This document shows, in pieces, positions 21,700 through 33,870 of a stretch of 64,000 nt of DNA. Each line of letters starts with the position of its first letter. The stretch's first letter is position 1. Made by a program: the position numbers and the translations under genes. This stretch comes from Apiospora phragmitis. Taxonomy: Eukaryota > Ascomycota > Sordariomycetes > Amphisphaeriales > Apiosporaceae. The stretch covers positions 620,001 to 684,000 of the forward strand of contig JAQQWL010000011.1 of NCBI GenBank assembly GCA_038363925.1, in the 5' to 3' direction. The notes below the pieces were generated by a model, which saw nothing but the letters and a program-made list of their open reading frames with translations, was not told where the DNA came from and searched no databases.

Positions 21700-22400
21700 C
21701 GTTGTATCATCATTGAAGAAGGTCGAGTCATCAAAAGGGAGCTTCGCAAAGAGGAATTGGCAGAAACCTAGGCGGCGAGATCATGCACCCATTCTGGGCT
21801 CGTGAATGACTGATAAACGAGGCAGCATCTATTCAGTTCGTCGCCTCCCAAACAAATATACCCGTTCCCACATGTCGATTCTATGATGACCAAGACGGAA
21901 TCGCCCATCTTGAAACGGAACGAATCAGGAATGGAGTGTTACTCGACGATCTTGCGGAGCAATCCAGGCCGGCCGCAATCCAGGTCGTCGACAAGGAGAT
22001 TGAGGATGTGATTCTACCACAGCTTCGATCGCTACGTCGAAGTTTTATTGGGAGTGTTGACTCCAATCTTCCAGTATTTCCACCAAATCGAGTGTACGAA
22101 CGAGATCGCCGTCCTTGGCCGCAAATATCTTCGAAAGGCGATACCTTTGTCTTTTGCTATAACGATCTCGGCCCTCAAAATATTTTTATCAACCCAGACA
22201 TGTTCAAGATCGTCGGGATTATTGATTGGGAGTTTTCGGGGTTCTTCCCTCCCTATTTTGAGCTTCCATTGTGGAGGGTAGTCGATCGGCAAGATCGATA
22301 GAACATGTATGCTACCGCGGAAGGGCGGGAACTTGGTTTCTTTGGGCTCAAGCCGGGTGATTTGCAGGACTGTCTTACGTTGTCGAATTAAAGAGGGCTA
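21700..22400 (+). pseudogene. Decayed aminoglycoside-phosphotransferase-like (APH/choline kinase fold) gene
   Basis: The open segment up to 22301 contains the diagnostic Brenner motif CYNDLGPQNIFIN and metal-binding IIDWEFSGFF, followed by FFPPYFELPLW as in fungal APH-family proteins. Upstream, an EGRVIKREL segment (about 21715-21765) sits in another frame and ends in a stop. Then NEAASIQFVASQTNIPVP starts after TGA/TAA codons near 21807-21815. The tail after 22301 again shifts frame (GFFGLKPGDL-like). At least one frameshift and one stop separate N- and C-terminal parts, so I call it broken. These fungal proteins phosphorylate small molecules; no drug resistance is implied. Confidence 0.65.
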
Positions 22401-25067
22401 CTGGTCACTGGGTAAAGCAGGGCAGTCTTAGCTATAACTGGCAAAACCCGGAAGCTACAGTGCTGGCTTTCTGGAAGACTTTAAGTAGAGGCTTCAGATT
22501 GAACTTGGGTTTGAAGGTACTCAGATATATTGCATCTTCAGCGGTGTTAGAGGTAGTGCACAATAAACAAGAAAGATACTTGCAAAGCACCTGTATCTAT
22601 GGGCGAGCCAGTGACCTTGTTTGAACGACTAGCACCTATTTTAGTGACCTGTTTTTGGTTCCCAGGGACTGAAAACCTCCTATAAGGTAAGACCCGCAAC
22701 GACCAACCCCGGAAAGGTCTGTATATAGCAACAATGAAGCAAATACAAGATATGTACAGACGCTGTGCTTATCGAGTGGAATGCCTACACGCTAGGACTA
22801 ACACTTATGATCAACCGTTTCCGGTGCTGCATCTTTGACTTGGTCCGGCCCATCCATCTCACTCCCCACAACTACAGTAGGCGGTGGATACTGCTTTTCC
22901 TAAGTTATTTAGTAGAAATCAACAAGTCGGAAGGGGGATTCGTACGACTTCGCCTATTATTAACGGTGACACTCCCCTGTGAGATAAGAAGAGATACTGT
23001 TTGTTCTGCTTACGCCTGCAGGGAACCTTGATATAGATGTAAATCTCTGCTCCGTGCTGTCGCCGAAATTTTTGCCAGCGCTCCACCCATGTTTTCCAGT
23101 TTTTGGCTATATTCTCGTTGCTACTGTTCCTATTTTTACGCGGTGGCAGCACACCCGGGCTTGGGTTGTTCCTTGAAACGTTCTCCATGTGCTCTTGAAC
23201 AGTTTGTTTACCGTTCTTTGTTTGAGAGTCTATCCTCACAGTAGGGGCTATCCTTAGGGTGGGAAGAAGGGAAAAATATCCTAATTGTCAGCGAGTGATT
23301 CATTCTTTATATAGGTTTGAAATGCCTTTATTCTTGCTCTTTTGTCTCTTTTGTTACTTTTGTCTTGTTATTAGACCAGTGAACAAAACGAACGTAGTGG
23401 GGCGTCAAGGCTGGATCTGGATCCATACAAAGTTCAAATCAGGACGGATTTCGAACTTGAATTGACATTTGTGATTGGCTGCCCAGTACCTTTCGTGGAT
23501 AAGTCTACATTGCACTTCGTTTTTGGTCTTTGAAACAAGCGAGCAATTCGTCAAGCTTGCTAAGTATACGAATTCATTATCGAGTACAAAAGGGCCCGAA
23601 TCTGGGGACGCTGTTCAACCAGACCTTGGCTCGCCCGCCTTGCCAAAGGATGTTAAAAACGATTAGAGGTCGATGTGGCCAACCCCCCTTTGCCCCAGGT
23701 ATCCTAGTAGACACCTACTGAAAATTGCCAGCCAATATTGTTCTGTTTACATACAATGGCTGTAAGGTCTTGTTCACATTCGAGGCGGGGTCACCAATAC
23801 ATATCTCAACAACAGCAAAGGTGCCGTACGCCATACCAGCCTATTGGTAGTAGGACAGCTCGTAGCGGAAAGGCTTCTTCGTGGCGTGGCGGGCGGAAGC
23901 ACCTAATTTATAGTTGAATGCTGCACAGCTGCTACTAGGGCGGCTGGGATAACCTATTAAGCAACCAATCAATCAATTAGGGGCGCGATTACTATATAGT
24001 ATATGCTTGACTTTTACCATATCTTATTATTTTTAGTGGCTACCTTTAATAAACTGTTCTGACATGAATTAAATATAGTACTGTAACAGCAATCAGTAGC
24101 AATCTAGTTTCCTGTTCCTGGTTTCTAGCGCTTTTCTGACAGCAACCGATTTCTGGTTTCTGGCGAGCGAGTTTCTGCCATGCTGGTTTCCCAATTCCTA
24201 CTGGCAATTTTCTGCGACCAGTTTCTGCTAGCCAGTTTCTGCCAGCAGCCCAGTTCTGCCAGCAGCCCATTTCTGCCAGCTGACGATTTTCCATTTCTGC
24301 TAGCAGCCCAGTTCTGCCAGCAGCCCATTTCTGCCAACAGCCTATTTCCTACTATTCTTTTCTGCAATTCAATTCTGTCAGCAGCCCAGTGACAGCGTAG
24401 TTCCGGTTTTCTGTTTCCTGCCACCAGTAGCATTATAACAAGGGAGATTGCTGACCCAAGTGTTTTGAAATCTCATAAATACAGGTGCTTCCGCCCACTG
24501 CGTCTGTCCTACTCGTACTGTCACAAAACAGCTGGCTGTGAAAGAGCGGCCATAGCCGAACGCTGCATGGCTGTCACTAAGTTGGATCCCAAGGTATGAC
24601 TGCCAGACCGTGATGCTATGGATCGGCAGGACTGTATACAAATCATCGCGATCTCCTTTGTGATCATCAGGGTAAATTGGGTACCAGTTAACGCTGAAGA
24701 TCACTGCCTATTGTACATATTTCATCTACTATACTAGGGCGAGATATCTATCGTTTAGTCCGGATAATAAATTATCAATTCAGGGCGGCTGGAACTAAAC
24801 AAATAGGTTTGGGTGTTCTACGACGGGTTAAGCGTCTTGCGACGGTTAGGTGTCTTGCGATGGCGGTGAGAGTATCTGATTGATTGATTGATTGATTACT
24901 ACATACTATACTCTGGTTCTATTACGACACATGCTCCTAGTTATCTATCCCGATATTTCGTCTAATGCTTACTACTGCCTTACCAAGGCAGATAATCGCG
25001 GACCGCAAATATATAAACCGTCTATTGTCGGCCAGGATATAATCGAGGATGTGGGCCCCTTAGCTGC
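22401..25067. other. Gene-poor interval with low-complexity DNA
   Basis: 2.7 kb without a supported gene. It holds the imperfect TTCTGCCAGCAGCC-like array at 24160-24400 and a (TGAT)n microsatellite near 24879-24897. A 106-codon minus ORF at 22919-23239 is basic but unrecognised. Confidence 0.5.
24160..24400. repeat. Degenerate short tandem array
   Basis: Recurring TTTCTGCCAGCAGCCCA-like blocks with substitutions and small indels. Both strands stay open, producing repetitive peptides (CWQNWAAGRNW) that are artefacts of the repeat. Confidence 0.7.
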
Positions 25068-27499
25068 TCAGGAAACAGTGCCATGAGTATCGAAGGCGTG
25101 TCTCTGTAGGTGCATCTTATGATCAAGCGTCATGTCGCAGGCTGGACAGTCGCTAGAATCATTGTCACTCATGTTCTTCAAGTGCTTACGTCGGAAATGC
25201 TTCGACACATCGCCCGACGTGTAGAACTCATGGATGAACTCTTCGACCAAAGGATCCTCGGGCGGAAGCGAGAGTGCCTTTCCGACACAGAGAAAGCATC
25301 GCCGGGGCCTGTCTTTCTTGTTACGGACAAAGACAGAAACCATAGCGGCATCCACTAGGCTGGCATGGGGCGGGCTCGGCTTAGGACCGCCTTGCTTAGG
25401 CGATGCAGTATTTCGCCGAGGCACGGTGCAGCCCTCCTCGACTGTGCAGTACACCATGACGGCGACGATGGCGTCATCGCGTCGTCGGTACTGTCCTTCT
25501 AGGTCTGTAGCGGGCGGCGCCGTAAGCGCCGCCATCAGCCGCTTTTGTGCGGGTCGCTGAGGGCTGGTCGTAACCGGATCCGATGGCGAGGGGGCAAAAC
25601 CACGACCTTGCAGTTGGCGTTCAATGTCTTCCACGGCCTGTTTGACAGTCCATGCTTGTCTGATCTGCTGCTTGAGCTCCTTCCTCAGACGCAGCTTGTC
25701 TTTTCGCAGGACACGGACGGTACTCTGGTATTTCTCGGACCCTCTAGGTAGCTTCTGGAGCTCACGCGTTAGGCTTTGAATACGCGGATGGGTAGCGATG
25801 GATGCCGATTGTTCGGTAGTCAGATCCACGGGACGGCGCTTGCTCATAGAGTGGCCCACGCTGCAAGACTGCTTGACGAGCGCGTGCTGTGGCTTGGTGC
25901 CCCGGACGATACTGCCAATATCTCGATCGATCTCGCGCCCTAGGTAGTGCCTTCGCACGGGGACCGAGTTGGCGTGATCCATAGCAAGGTTCCGCAGGTC
26001 TTCGCTAATATCGACTGCAGTCCGGGGTTAGCCTGGTACGCAACAGGAGGTGGTGGAAGGGACCGACTGCTTGTCGTCCATGCGTTCGCCGCATTGTAGC
26101 GCAGGTTATACGGGATTGTTTCGTATGCCAATCCGAGCAGCTCGCCACACCTCCTCGTCCAGGCTGCTATCATGCCATAGGAGATGGCTTCGTTGTCGGA
26201 TATAACATACCCCATTAACGACTGTACAGCTCGACGAAAGACGTAGACATCATCCAACTCCTTCCTGAGCGGCAGCAGCAACTCCGTCTCGCCGGGATGG
26301 ATATTCAGCGTCTTCAAGTCATGGGGCGAAGTGAGGGTCGGTGCAAGAAACGCTCGATGGCGGAACAAGATGCCCAGGAGGAAGACATGGGTGTTCAGGA
26401 ACAAGGAGGAGGCCGACAAGGTTTCGGGCAGTGGGTAGGTGTTCCTGATCAAGTATTAGCACGCCGCATCGAAGGGGACGGGAAGCGACGAACACAGCCT
26501 TCTCGCCGAGGTAGGACTTGGTAAAGGCCAACGTAAACTTCACGAGTGTGTTGTGAGGCCCGCCTTCCGGGTCGCGCTCGAGCACAATCAAGAGATGGCT
26601 GAAGCGAAGGCGCAGGATCGACGTCGGGCGAGCGCCGGCAGGAGCGAGGAGGAGGAGAAACAGTACGGCATAGATGCGCATCTCGCCGAGCTTGAACGAC
26701 TTCTTCGTCGTGCTCAGCGTCGTCTCGATTTGCCCTTCGAGCTGGTCCACCGTCATGCAGCGGTTCGGTCTCCGCTCGTTGCTGAGAGCAAATTTCTTCG
26801 AGAGGGCTCGGAGAACCTACCATGGTCAGTCACGTCTTCCAGCGGACTATGAGGCGGACATACCTTGTGCATGCAGCGATTCAACTTGGGCTCGATCTTC
26901 TCCTCGACCGCTCTCTCGTAGGCGAGTCGAAACACCTTCCAGTAGGTGCCCAGTGAAGAACGCTTCTTGATCCCGCGCAGCCGTCTCGCGTCCGGTGTGA
27001 ATTTCTGGTTCAGCCTCCATTCGAAGAATTTGTACAGTAGGCAAATCGAGATCGGTTGGTAGCTGTCAGGGTGTTTGACGACCTTGCAAAACCTGGCACA
27101 TACTTCGTTAGCCCACGGAACAAGAAGGAGGCAGCAGGTAGCGCACCGAAACCACTGCTCCTCAACGCTGTTGATGAGCCGCGTAGTCCCCTTCTTGTAA
27201 TCTTCGCTCTCGTAGTCGTCTTGATTGAACACTTCCATAGACTGGATGTAGTACGCTGGAGGATGGAGATTGCCGCCGAAGAGTTGGATCTGATCCTCGA
27301 CATCTATCTCGGCGTCGGCATCGTCAGCATCGTCAGCATCTAGATCGTCGATGCCGGCGAGGTTGAAATCTTTGACGCTCGTAGCGGCGGAATGGGCGTC
27401 GTTGTCACTGTCGTCGCCGTCGAAGACCTCATCGTCGTCCGGCGAAAACGATGCATCGGAATCGTCCGAGTCGGTGTAGGAACGCTGGAGTCGAGGCAT
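25068..27499 (-). CDS. DUF3435 (FluG-domain-type) tyrosine recombinase-like protein; candidate Starship captain
   Basis: Exons 27499-26864, 26816-26494, 26444-26068 and 26014-25068 sum exactly to 760 residues without stops. Introns are 47-53 nt; two have unusual donors (GTTCGT, GTCGGT) but good CTAAT/CTAAC branch points and CAG acceptors. The N-terminus is acidic. Hallmarks of the family follow in order: LLAPAGARPTSIL...DPEGGPH (candidate first catalytic Arg), THVFLLGILFRHRAF, YNLRYNAANAW (candidate second Arg box), NLAMDHANS and HYLGREI with a candidate nucleophile Tyr, then SVGHSMSKRRP, a coiled coil and CPACDMTLDHKMHLQRH as a C2H2-like finger. DUF3435 proteins include Starship captains, which mobilise giant fungal transposons. 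Position and orientation fit a captain reading inward. Confidence 0.85.
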
Positions 27500-29481
27500 A
27501 GGATTGGCGGCGCGGTGTGCAATGAAGGCGTATAGGAAGCGCCCGAAAAAAGGTGTTCGTACTAGTCAGGCCTGGAGGTGATGGGAAGATGGTGGTGGGA
27601 GAACAGAAGGAAGACGCTGCAGTCGCCGCCTTTTAAGCAAGTGGCAGCGATGCCGCCATTTACGGCGGACACTGCATTCGCCATGATGGGATGCCTACAC
27701 GGTAGGCACAAACAAAGGGAATGGGAGCGGTTTCTGGATGTTGGTGACAAGCGAGTCCAGGTGGGAGGACAGAAATGGCCAACAGTGACTTTTAAGCACC
27801 CGTCTCCAGTTTCTGGTCGAGGTACCTGGGTCGGTACGTGGAGGTACTTGACATAGAAAAATGGGGCAGCGAGAGACCCGGCAGGTCGAAGTCTGGGCTT
27901 AAAGCGGCGTCAGATTGGAGGCAAGCCGACCACCAAGGCCGGCGGCCAAACCTGCCGAAAATGGCGGTCCTGTCGCCGTCTCCTTGTTTAATAAAGTTAA
28001 GGTTAAATTAATTTATATAAAAGTAGTAAAATATAGAAAAATAGCCGACTTAGTAATAAACCACGTTATATATAATTAATATAATAATTTTAAAAAGCTT
28101 TTTATAATTAAAGAATAATTAAAAGTTAAAGTAATATTTACCGAGATTTTTATTAAAGAAACTAAAGCGATATTCTTAATTTATTTTATAATCGATATTT
28201 TTAACGAATTAAATATAAAAGAAATCGAGGATTTATTATAGTATATTCTATTAAATAATAATAAAATAAATAAGTATAGTTTAATTAAATTACTATTTTA
28301 AATTAAAAACTTCTTTTAAAAGCGAATAATTATTACAGCTTTACTTAAGTGATTTATATATTATAGCTCGTATAAATACTTTCACTAGAGTCTCCGTGTG
28401 TGTATATATAAATGTAAGTATCGCCGAGTTTCATGTATATGCGTAGTTGTGTGTGTTCCTGCAATAGGCTATACGACTGCTATCAGGATTCTCTTCCCAA
28501 CGGTTCGACTTCACCGGCCCAGTCCTGACCGAGGATCACCTGTCAAAGCAGACAAGACGAGTAAGTATATAAAGCAAGTGCTGCCACCCGATCTTCATCG
28601 CGATGATGCTCGGGGAGGTCTGGCTAATGATCTTATCTGGCAGATTCTCCAGCCTATGGAAAGTATACAACCACGGAACACGACTGTGGGTAGGCAGGCA
28701 TCATGGGGTGCTGTTCCCTCTGTCGATCTAGAACTCGACGGTCTAGCTACCTCACACGAGTCTTAAAACGAATCAATATACGGTAACACGTAATGTTGAG
28801 TTCATGATTCCTTAGCAAGAAGGCCGATCTTTTCATTGTTTGTCTACCTACTTCGTTTCTACGGGATTGGTCGCCACTTGGCATTGGATATATACAGATC
28901 ATGTATCAACATCACCTGGACCGGCCACATCCTCGCCCAACGACATTCCTCTTCCCCGCCACATTCACAATACGTTCCGCGGAACATGAAATGAACTTCA
29001 TGCATGTAGTTAGGCAGCAGGTAGAGTTGGGTGGACCATCCCAACATGGTCTGACATGGTATGTCATGAAGTACTTTAATAAACCAACACCAGCCGCAAA
29101 GGGGATTCAGTCACTTCTTAATGACGAACACCAATGATCTAAAATCACTGCAGAAAAGGAACAAGACACGCAATCTGGATATATCATATTAAAAGGGTGT
29201 TTAACACTCATCATCACTCAAGAAACGAATATGTCCATCCGTCCACGCCACTCTCTACTCTACTCTAATCTCCTCTCCTTCTACTTCCACCCAGGGGTAT
29301 TTGCTTGCTCTCAGTACAGTACTTAGTGATAGGGAAGTAGGAAAAGATGATGATGACAAGAGCAGAGAAAAAGCCCAATCATCTATCTATCTACCCGTCT
29401 TCTTCTTCAGACACACACTGCACACACACACACACACACTCCTCGCTTTGCTCATCATCGCCACTTTCACATTCACCACTC
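27500..29481. other. Junction interval between accessory and core DNA
   Basis: Holds the promoter side of the DUF3435 gene, an extreme AT-rich tract (27995-28385, separate entry), and an unrecognised 122-codon ORF at 28398-28766 (+). If a Starship is present its 5' end should lie here. I could not recognise terminal inverted repeats or a target duplication. Confidence 0.5.
27995..28385. other. Extreme AT/TpA-rich RIP-like tract
   Basis: About 390 bp almost devoid of CpA and TpG, dominated by TA and AA/TT. Remnants of coding-like periodicity (INKYSLIKLLF in one frame between stops) suggest a RIP-mutated transposon. Confidence 0.7.
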
Positions 29482-31739
29482 TCAAGGCCGCCCCGGCAAA
29501 GGCCGCGGCCCAACAATCTGCCTTCGCCCCGCCCCGATCCCAGCCCCGCCCTTATTCTGGCTATCACCGCCCGTGTACCCAGTCCATTGGTTGACATCCC
29601 ACTTCCCGCCAATACCGCCCCCGATACCATCGACGCCGCCGCCGCCGCCGCCCGCCTGTACGACCTTAGCCGTCTCCTTCTGGCTCTCCTCCCACTCACG
29701 CTGTCGCTGCCGCTCCATCTCCATCTCGCGCTCGAGCAGCGACTTGGAGGCCCACCCGCCCGCCTTGGTCGTCTGCTGCGCCTGCTGCCGCCGCCGGTCC
29801 TCGGCGTCCTGCTCGGCCGTCGCGCCCAGCTCGCGCGCGTACGTCTGCTGCGGCGGCGGGCTCACGGGCGCTTGGTTGTGGGCCAGGTAACGGTCCGTCC
29901 GGTTGGCGAACGGCGATCTCGACTTGGGCTGCGGCAACGGTCGCGAGCTGTTAGATGACGGCGTGACCGGGCTGGAGACCTGCTGCTTCTGAGGAGGAGG
30001 GGGGCTGGCGATAGGCGGTTGCTTCTTAGCTGGGCCCGGAACAGGCAGGGGCCTACCCTCACCACCGGTCCGCTGGGGTTTCAGGGGAACAGGTGGCTTC
30101 TCTCCCGTGCGCTGCTTCTTCAGAGGCGTAGAAGCTGGGACGGGCAATGGACGGGCAGGCAGCGCTGGACCAGGTGCCGGCGTAGGGTTGGCGGCCATCT
30201 CTTCTTGGTGACGATCCCACTGCGTCTTCAAAACCTCGCGCTCGCCGCGCGCAAAGGACTCCTGCCGGCTGGGTGGCCGACTCGGCGGTCGACTCGTCGG
30301 GCGACTCCCTGGCCGACTTGTTGGTCGCGCCCGGCTTCTAGAACGCGCCCGACTCTTGGGGTCTTTAGGATCTAAGTTCTTACCAGTACGACGCTCCCGC
30401 TCCTCTTCGTACTCTTGTTCTCGCTGACGCGCCAGTTCGAGTTGACGTTCCAAGTCCCGGATCCGGTCGCCGTCCGACATGGGCTGGTTCATGCCTCGCT
30501 CGGCCTGGTACTGGCTCAGGAACTGGCCCTGCAGCGTCGTGTTGCTCTTGCTCCGCGATCGGGTGGCCCGGCGTTCCTCGTCCAGCTTGGCCTCGGCCTC
30601 TTCCTCGTCTCGGCGGCGCTTTTCCTCGGTCAGCTTCCATTGGCGTTCTTCTTCCTCCCACCGCCGCTTTTCTTCCTCGGCCTTGCGCTTCTCCTCGGCG
30701 CGCAGCTTTCTCGACTCGTCCTCCCAGCGGCGTTCCTCGGCTAGGCGGGCGCGTTCCTCTTCGGCCACCATCTCGGCCTTGCGCATCCGCTCTTCTTCCT
30801 CCATTTGCTGGCGCTGCCGCTCGCTCTCCGCCTCCAGTTCCTTGCGGCGGCGCTCCTTGTCGGCCAGGTTGGGCACGTACGGCCCGGCACTAGTAATCTG
30901 CCGCCGCCCACCGAAGGCGACACCGAGGTTGCCCTGCGATGCACCACCCATGTAGCCGTATTGGGCAATGTTCCACGCGGGGCTGGTAACTCCTTCGTGG
31001 TCCCTCTTGCTCCAGCTGCTGACGGTTGGCGAACCCACGCGCTCGCTCCCGGTAGGGCTCTTAGTGGGACTCCAGCGGCCGGAGCCGGAATCGCCCGTCT
31101 TGCTCGAGACCAGGGCGGGTCGGCCGTAGGCGGAGGAGCCGTTGGACGCGTTGGAGAAGCCCCGGTTTCTATTGGGTGTAGTCGCCGGCCCCGTGGTCTG
31201 CGGCGACAGGACGGACCCCTTGCCGGGCTTGTTGGCGCCGATGGATGTGGGGGAAGACGGAGGGCTTGGCCTTCTGGGCGGCGCGGGAGAAGGCGCCAAG
31301 ACATTGCAGTACTTGGGTAGGGTCCTTTTGTTCGTAGAGATCGACGGTCAAGAATACGTCATGCTGGTGTAGGTTCAGGGGCGGCGTCTGGCACACCCGT
31401 AGAAAGTGGGAGATGTTCTCCATCTGGACGAAAGGCATGGCGGATTGCTTGAACTTGACGCCGGGCGGCCCAACGGCGAGGTTGATGAGTCTGCAGGCAA
31501 AGGTACCGCGACGGTCAGTATTCTCCCAACCCCGAGCGAGTCCGACGACCTCGTTTGGGACGATTGACTCACTTGCATAGCGCCACGCCGTCTTTCAGGC
31601 CTTCTAATATATCATTTCCCGGCAGGCGCTCGCCCAGGACTCCTTCGATCCATGACCGGGCTTGGTTGGCGGCGGCGGGCGTGTATTTGTCGAGGCGCAT
31701 CTTGCGCAAGTCCTTATCTGGGGAGGAAACGGACGCCAT
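29482..31739 (-). CDS. Calponin-homology domain protein with coiled coil and Pro-rich tail (frame break)
   Basis: Exon 1 31739-31573 (GTGAGT donor) and exon 2 31490-29482 (CTGCAG acceptor). Residues ~10-140 form a CH domain of the calponin/transgelin/SCP1 type (ANQARSWIEGVLGE, LKDGVALCK, MENISHFLRVC, VDLYEQKDPTQVLQCLGAFSR). Then come a Ser/Pro linker, a long Glu/Arg coiled coil, RPTSRP repeats and a Pro-rich tail with Gly-rich end. Likely an actin-binding, actin-bundling scaffold at cortical patches. At the homopolymer 31249-31253 (five G on the plus strand) the frame shifts; one base fewer makes CH domain and tail continuous, so an assembly error is likelier than a true break. Confidence 0.8.
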
Positions 31740-33034
31740 GGTGGGCGACAAAATAGCAGATGATGTCTAATCAATTGCAGCGCGGTTCATATGGCGACGA
31801 GGTCGCATGCATAAAAAAGCAGTCCAGTCGTCGTAGGTAGGTAAATGTGGTTTCGTGTGTCGTGTTAGTGGTGACAAAGATGACACGGCTCGCTGCGTGT
31901 GTCCGAGAGTTTGGTTCGGTTCGGTCGCAATGCGCTTGAATCGACGTGGTTGTGCTGTGTACGTTGCGCAAATCGAGGGAGGAGAGAGGGGGGTAGGCAA
32001 GAGCGTTGAAAGGAATGACGGGATGAGGTCACTCTTTTGGTTGAGGCTGATGCTGATGCTTATCCCAACGCCCGAATAGGCCGCCGTCCGATTTTAGGTA
32101 CCGATTTGGGATTCGGGTGGCTGCTGAAACACACTGCACATATGCATACACACACACACACACACACAGTGATCAGATCTCTCCCTGGCGTCAACGATGA
32201 ACATGTGGGAGTGACAAACAGCAGAAGGTGTGGATTCAATCAACCGTTTTTGATATTTGACGAGAACAATATGGTAATGACAAGTTTAAAAAACAAAAAA
32301 CAAAACAAAAAGTATAGCCAACGGACTATAGGTCGATACAGGTCGTCCCAGCCGCGGTGTTTAGAATCAAGGCAATCTAATAGTGGCCTTTCCCCCTTCC
32401 CAATCGAATATAACTAGCCTATTGCCAACCAAGGACCAAGGCAGTAAGACGCGTTGAAAGACGAGAAATCAATTAAATGAGGGCACACGCAACAGGGGGC
32501 ACGCACAGGCATGCTCGCTGTCCCTGTACAAGTCACTGCAAATCACACCAACCCCACCTTCCCTTCCCGGGATGACGTTACCTTGGAATTGGGCACCCGT
32601 GCTATGGCGCCGTTTGGTTCTCTGTATTTTACTGCACCCAATAGCCTGTGTGGCTGGTAGGAGTAGCGCTGCAAACTGGGCCTCTGCCTGACACACCCAT
32701 TCCCTGCATTCTCAATGCAACCCAACCGGCGACTTTTGTGGCGCCCTCGCCCCCCAGCACAGCGCAAATTGTTATCAATCAAGGCAAGGCTAGTTATCCA
32801 TCGCCATCTATCGGATTTCAACGGATCACCATGATGAAAAGCCGAGGGTCAACGAGATACTCGATTTGACAGGAAGAACCACCCCCCAGGCTTATTATAA
32901 TGCTTCTCTCTTGTTTTTAATGCAGCAATTGACAGCTGGCTAGCACGGTCTCCGTATAGCAAGCCTCGTGTGTCTGAAGTCAAAACAATCACAGCCCTGC
33001 GAAATAATAGCCTTGTCTACCACCACCATCCATC
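31740..33034. other. Intergenic stretch with CA microsatellites
   Basis: Divergent promoter interval. A (CA)n run lies at about 32150-32168. A second (CA)n run near 29420-29441 is downstream of the calponin gene's stop. No gene supported. Confidence 0.5.
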
Positions 33035-33870
33035 ATGTCGTCCTCCAATGTCGGCCTCGTGATGCGAGCCTGGTTCCGCTGGAAGAGCCTGCGCCTGCCC
33101 TGGCGCAAACGCTTCCTCGTCGGTATGTTATTCTTCCTTTCTCTTCCTCTTACTATTTTTATTCTTCTTAGCTATATTGCATACCCCGTCTTCGCCCTGT
33201 GCTACAATCACAGACACAGACCCCCAAACCCACCCCCCATCAATGCATGCATGCCATACCACGCCATGCCCCAAGGGCACGGGAAATGATGTCATGAGAG
33301 CACCTCTCACTAACCACAACAACAACTCCCCGAAACAACAGGCTCCGACCTCCAAGGCAACACCTACTGGGTCTTCCGCCTCACCGGCACCGCCCCCCTC
33401 CCCCCTCCCCCCACCGACAGTCCCGACGCCTCCCCCGCCTACCAGTCCTCGGCGACGACACGCGCTGGCGCCGCATCGTGAAGTACCCGCGCTCGACGCA
33501 CTACTCGGTCGTCCAGGTCTCGCCGCAGTGGCACCAGTGGCTGCGGTACCAGCGCGCAGAGCCGCCCTCCCTCGCCGAGCAGCAGTTGGACGTCGTGCGC
33601 AGGGAGCGCATGAAGGTGCTCGCGGCCGAGGCTGACGCGCGCTGGGCCGCCAAGCCGAGCTACCTGGACCAGCCCCGACAACAACGCGATGCGCCGCCCG
33701 CTGCCGTGGAGGCGGGAACAGCAGAGCCCTCGAAGACCACGACGGCCGCTGATGTGGGGGGTGAAGAGAAGAAGAAAGAGGTGGAGAATCCTTGGAAGGC
33801 GGCGGCAACCGGGCCGAGCGAGACGTGGCAGCCGGCCCCCTGGACTCCCTCGAGCTCACGAAAACGGTGA
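33035..33870 (+). CDS. NDUFAF2-like mitochondrial complex I assembly factor (frame break)
   Basis: Exon 1 33035-33122 (GTATGT donor) and exon 2 33342-33870 (ACAACAG acceptor). The N-terminus RAWFRWKSLRLPWRKRFLVG-SDLQGNTYW and the later KYPRSTHYSVVQVSPQWHQW match the NDUFA12/NDUFAF2 (B17.2-like) family, which assists assembly of respiratory complex I in the mitochondrial matrix. Between them the frame shifts inside a run of C6-T-C6-T-C6 (33388-33412). A single missing C would join GNTYWVFR to GDDTRWRRIVKYP. The C-terminal third is Ala/Glu/Lys-rich and probably disordered. Confidence 0.8.

Noticed and set aside
24046..24433. Trp/Asn/Arg-rich repeat protein on the minus strand
   Set aside because: Product of a degenerate short tandem repeat open on both strands.
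30019..31320. Large plus-strand ORFs opposite the calponin gene
   Set aside because: GC-rich antisense shadows of a gene with clear CH domain and coiled coil.
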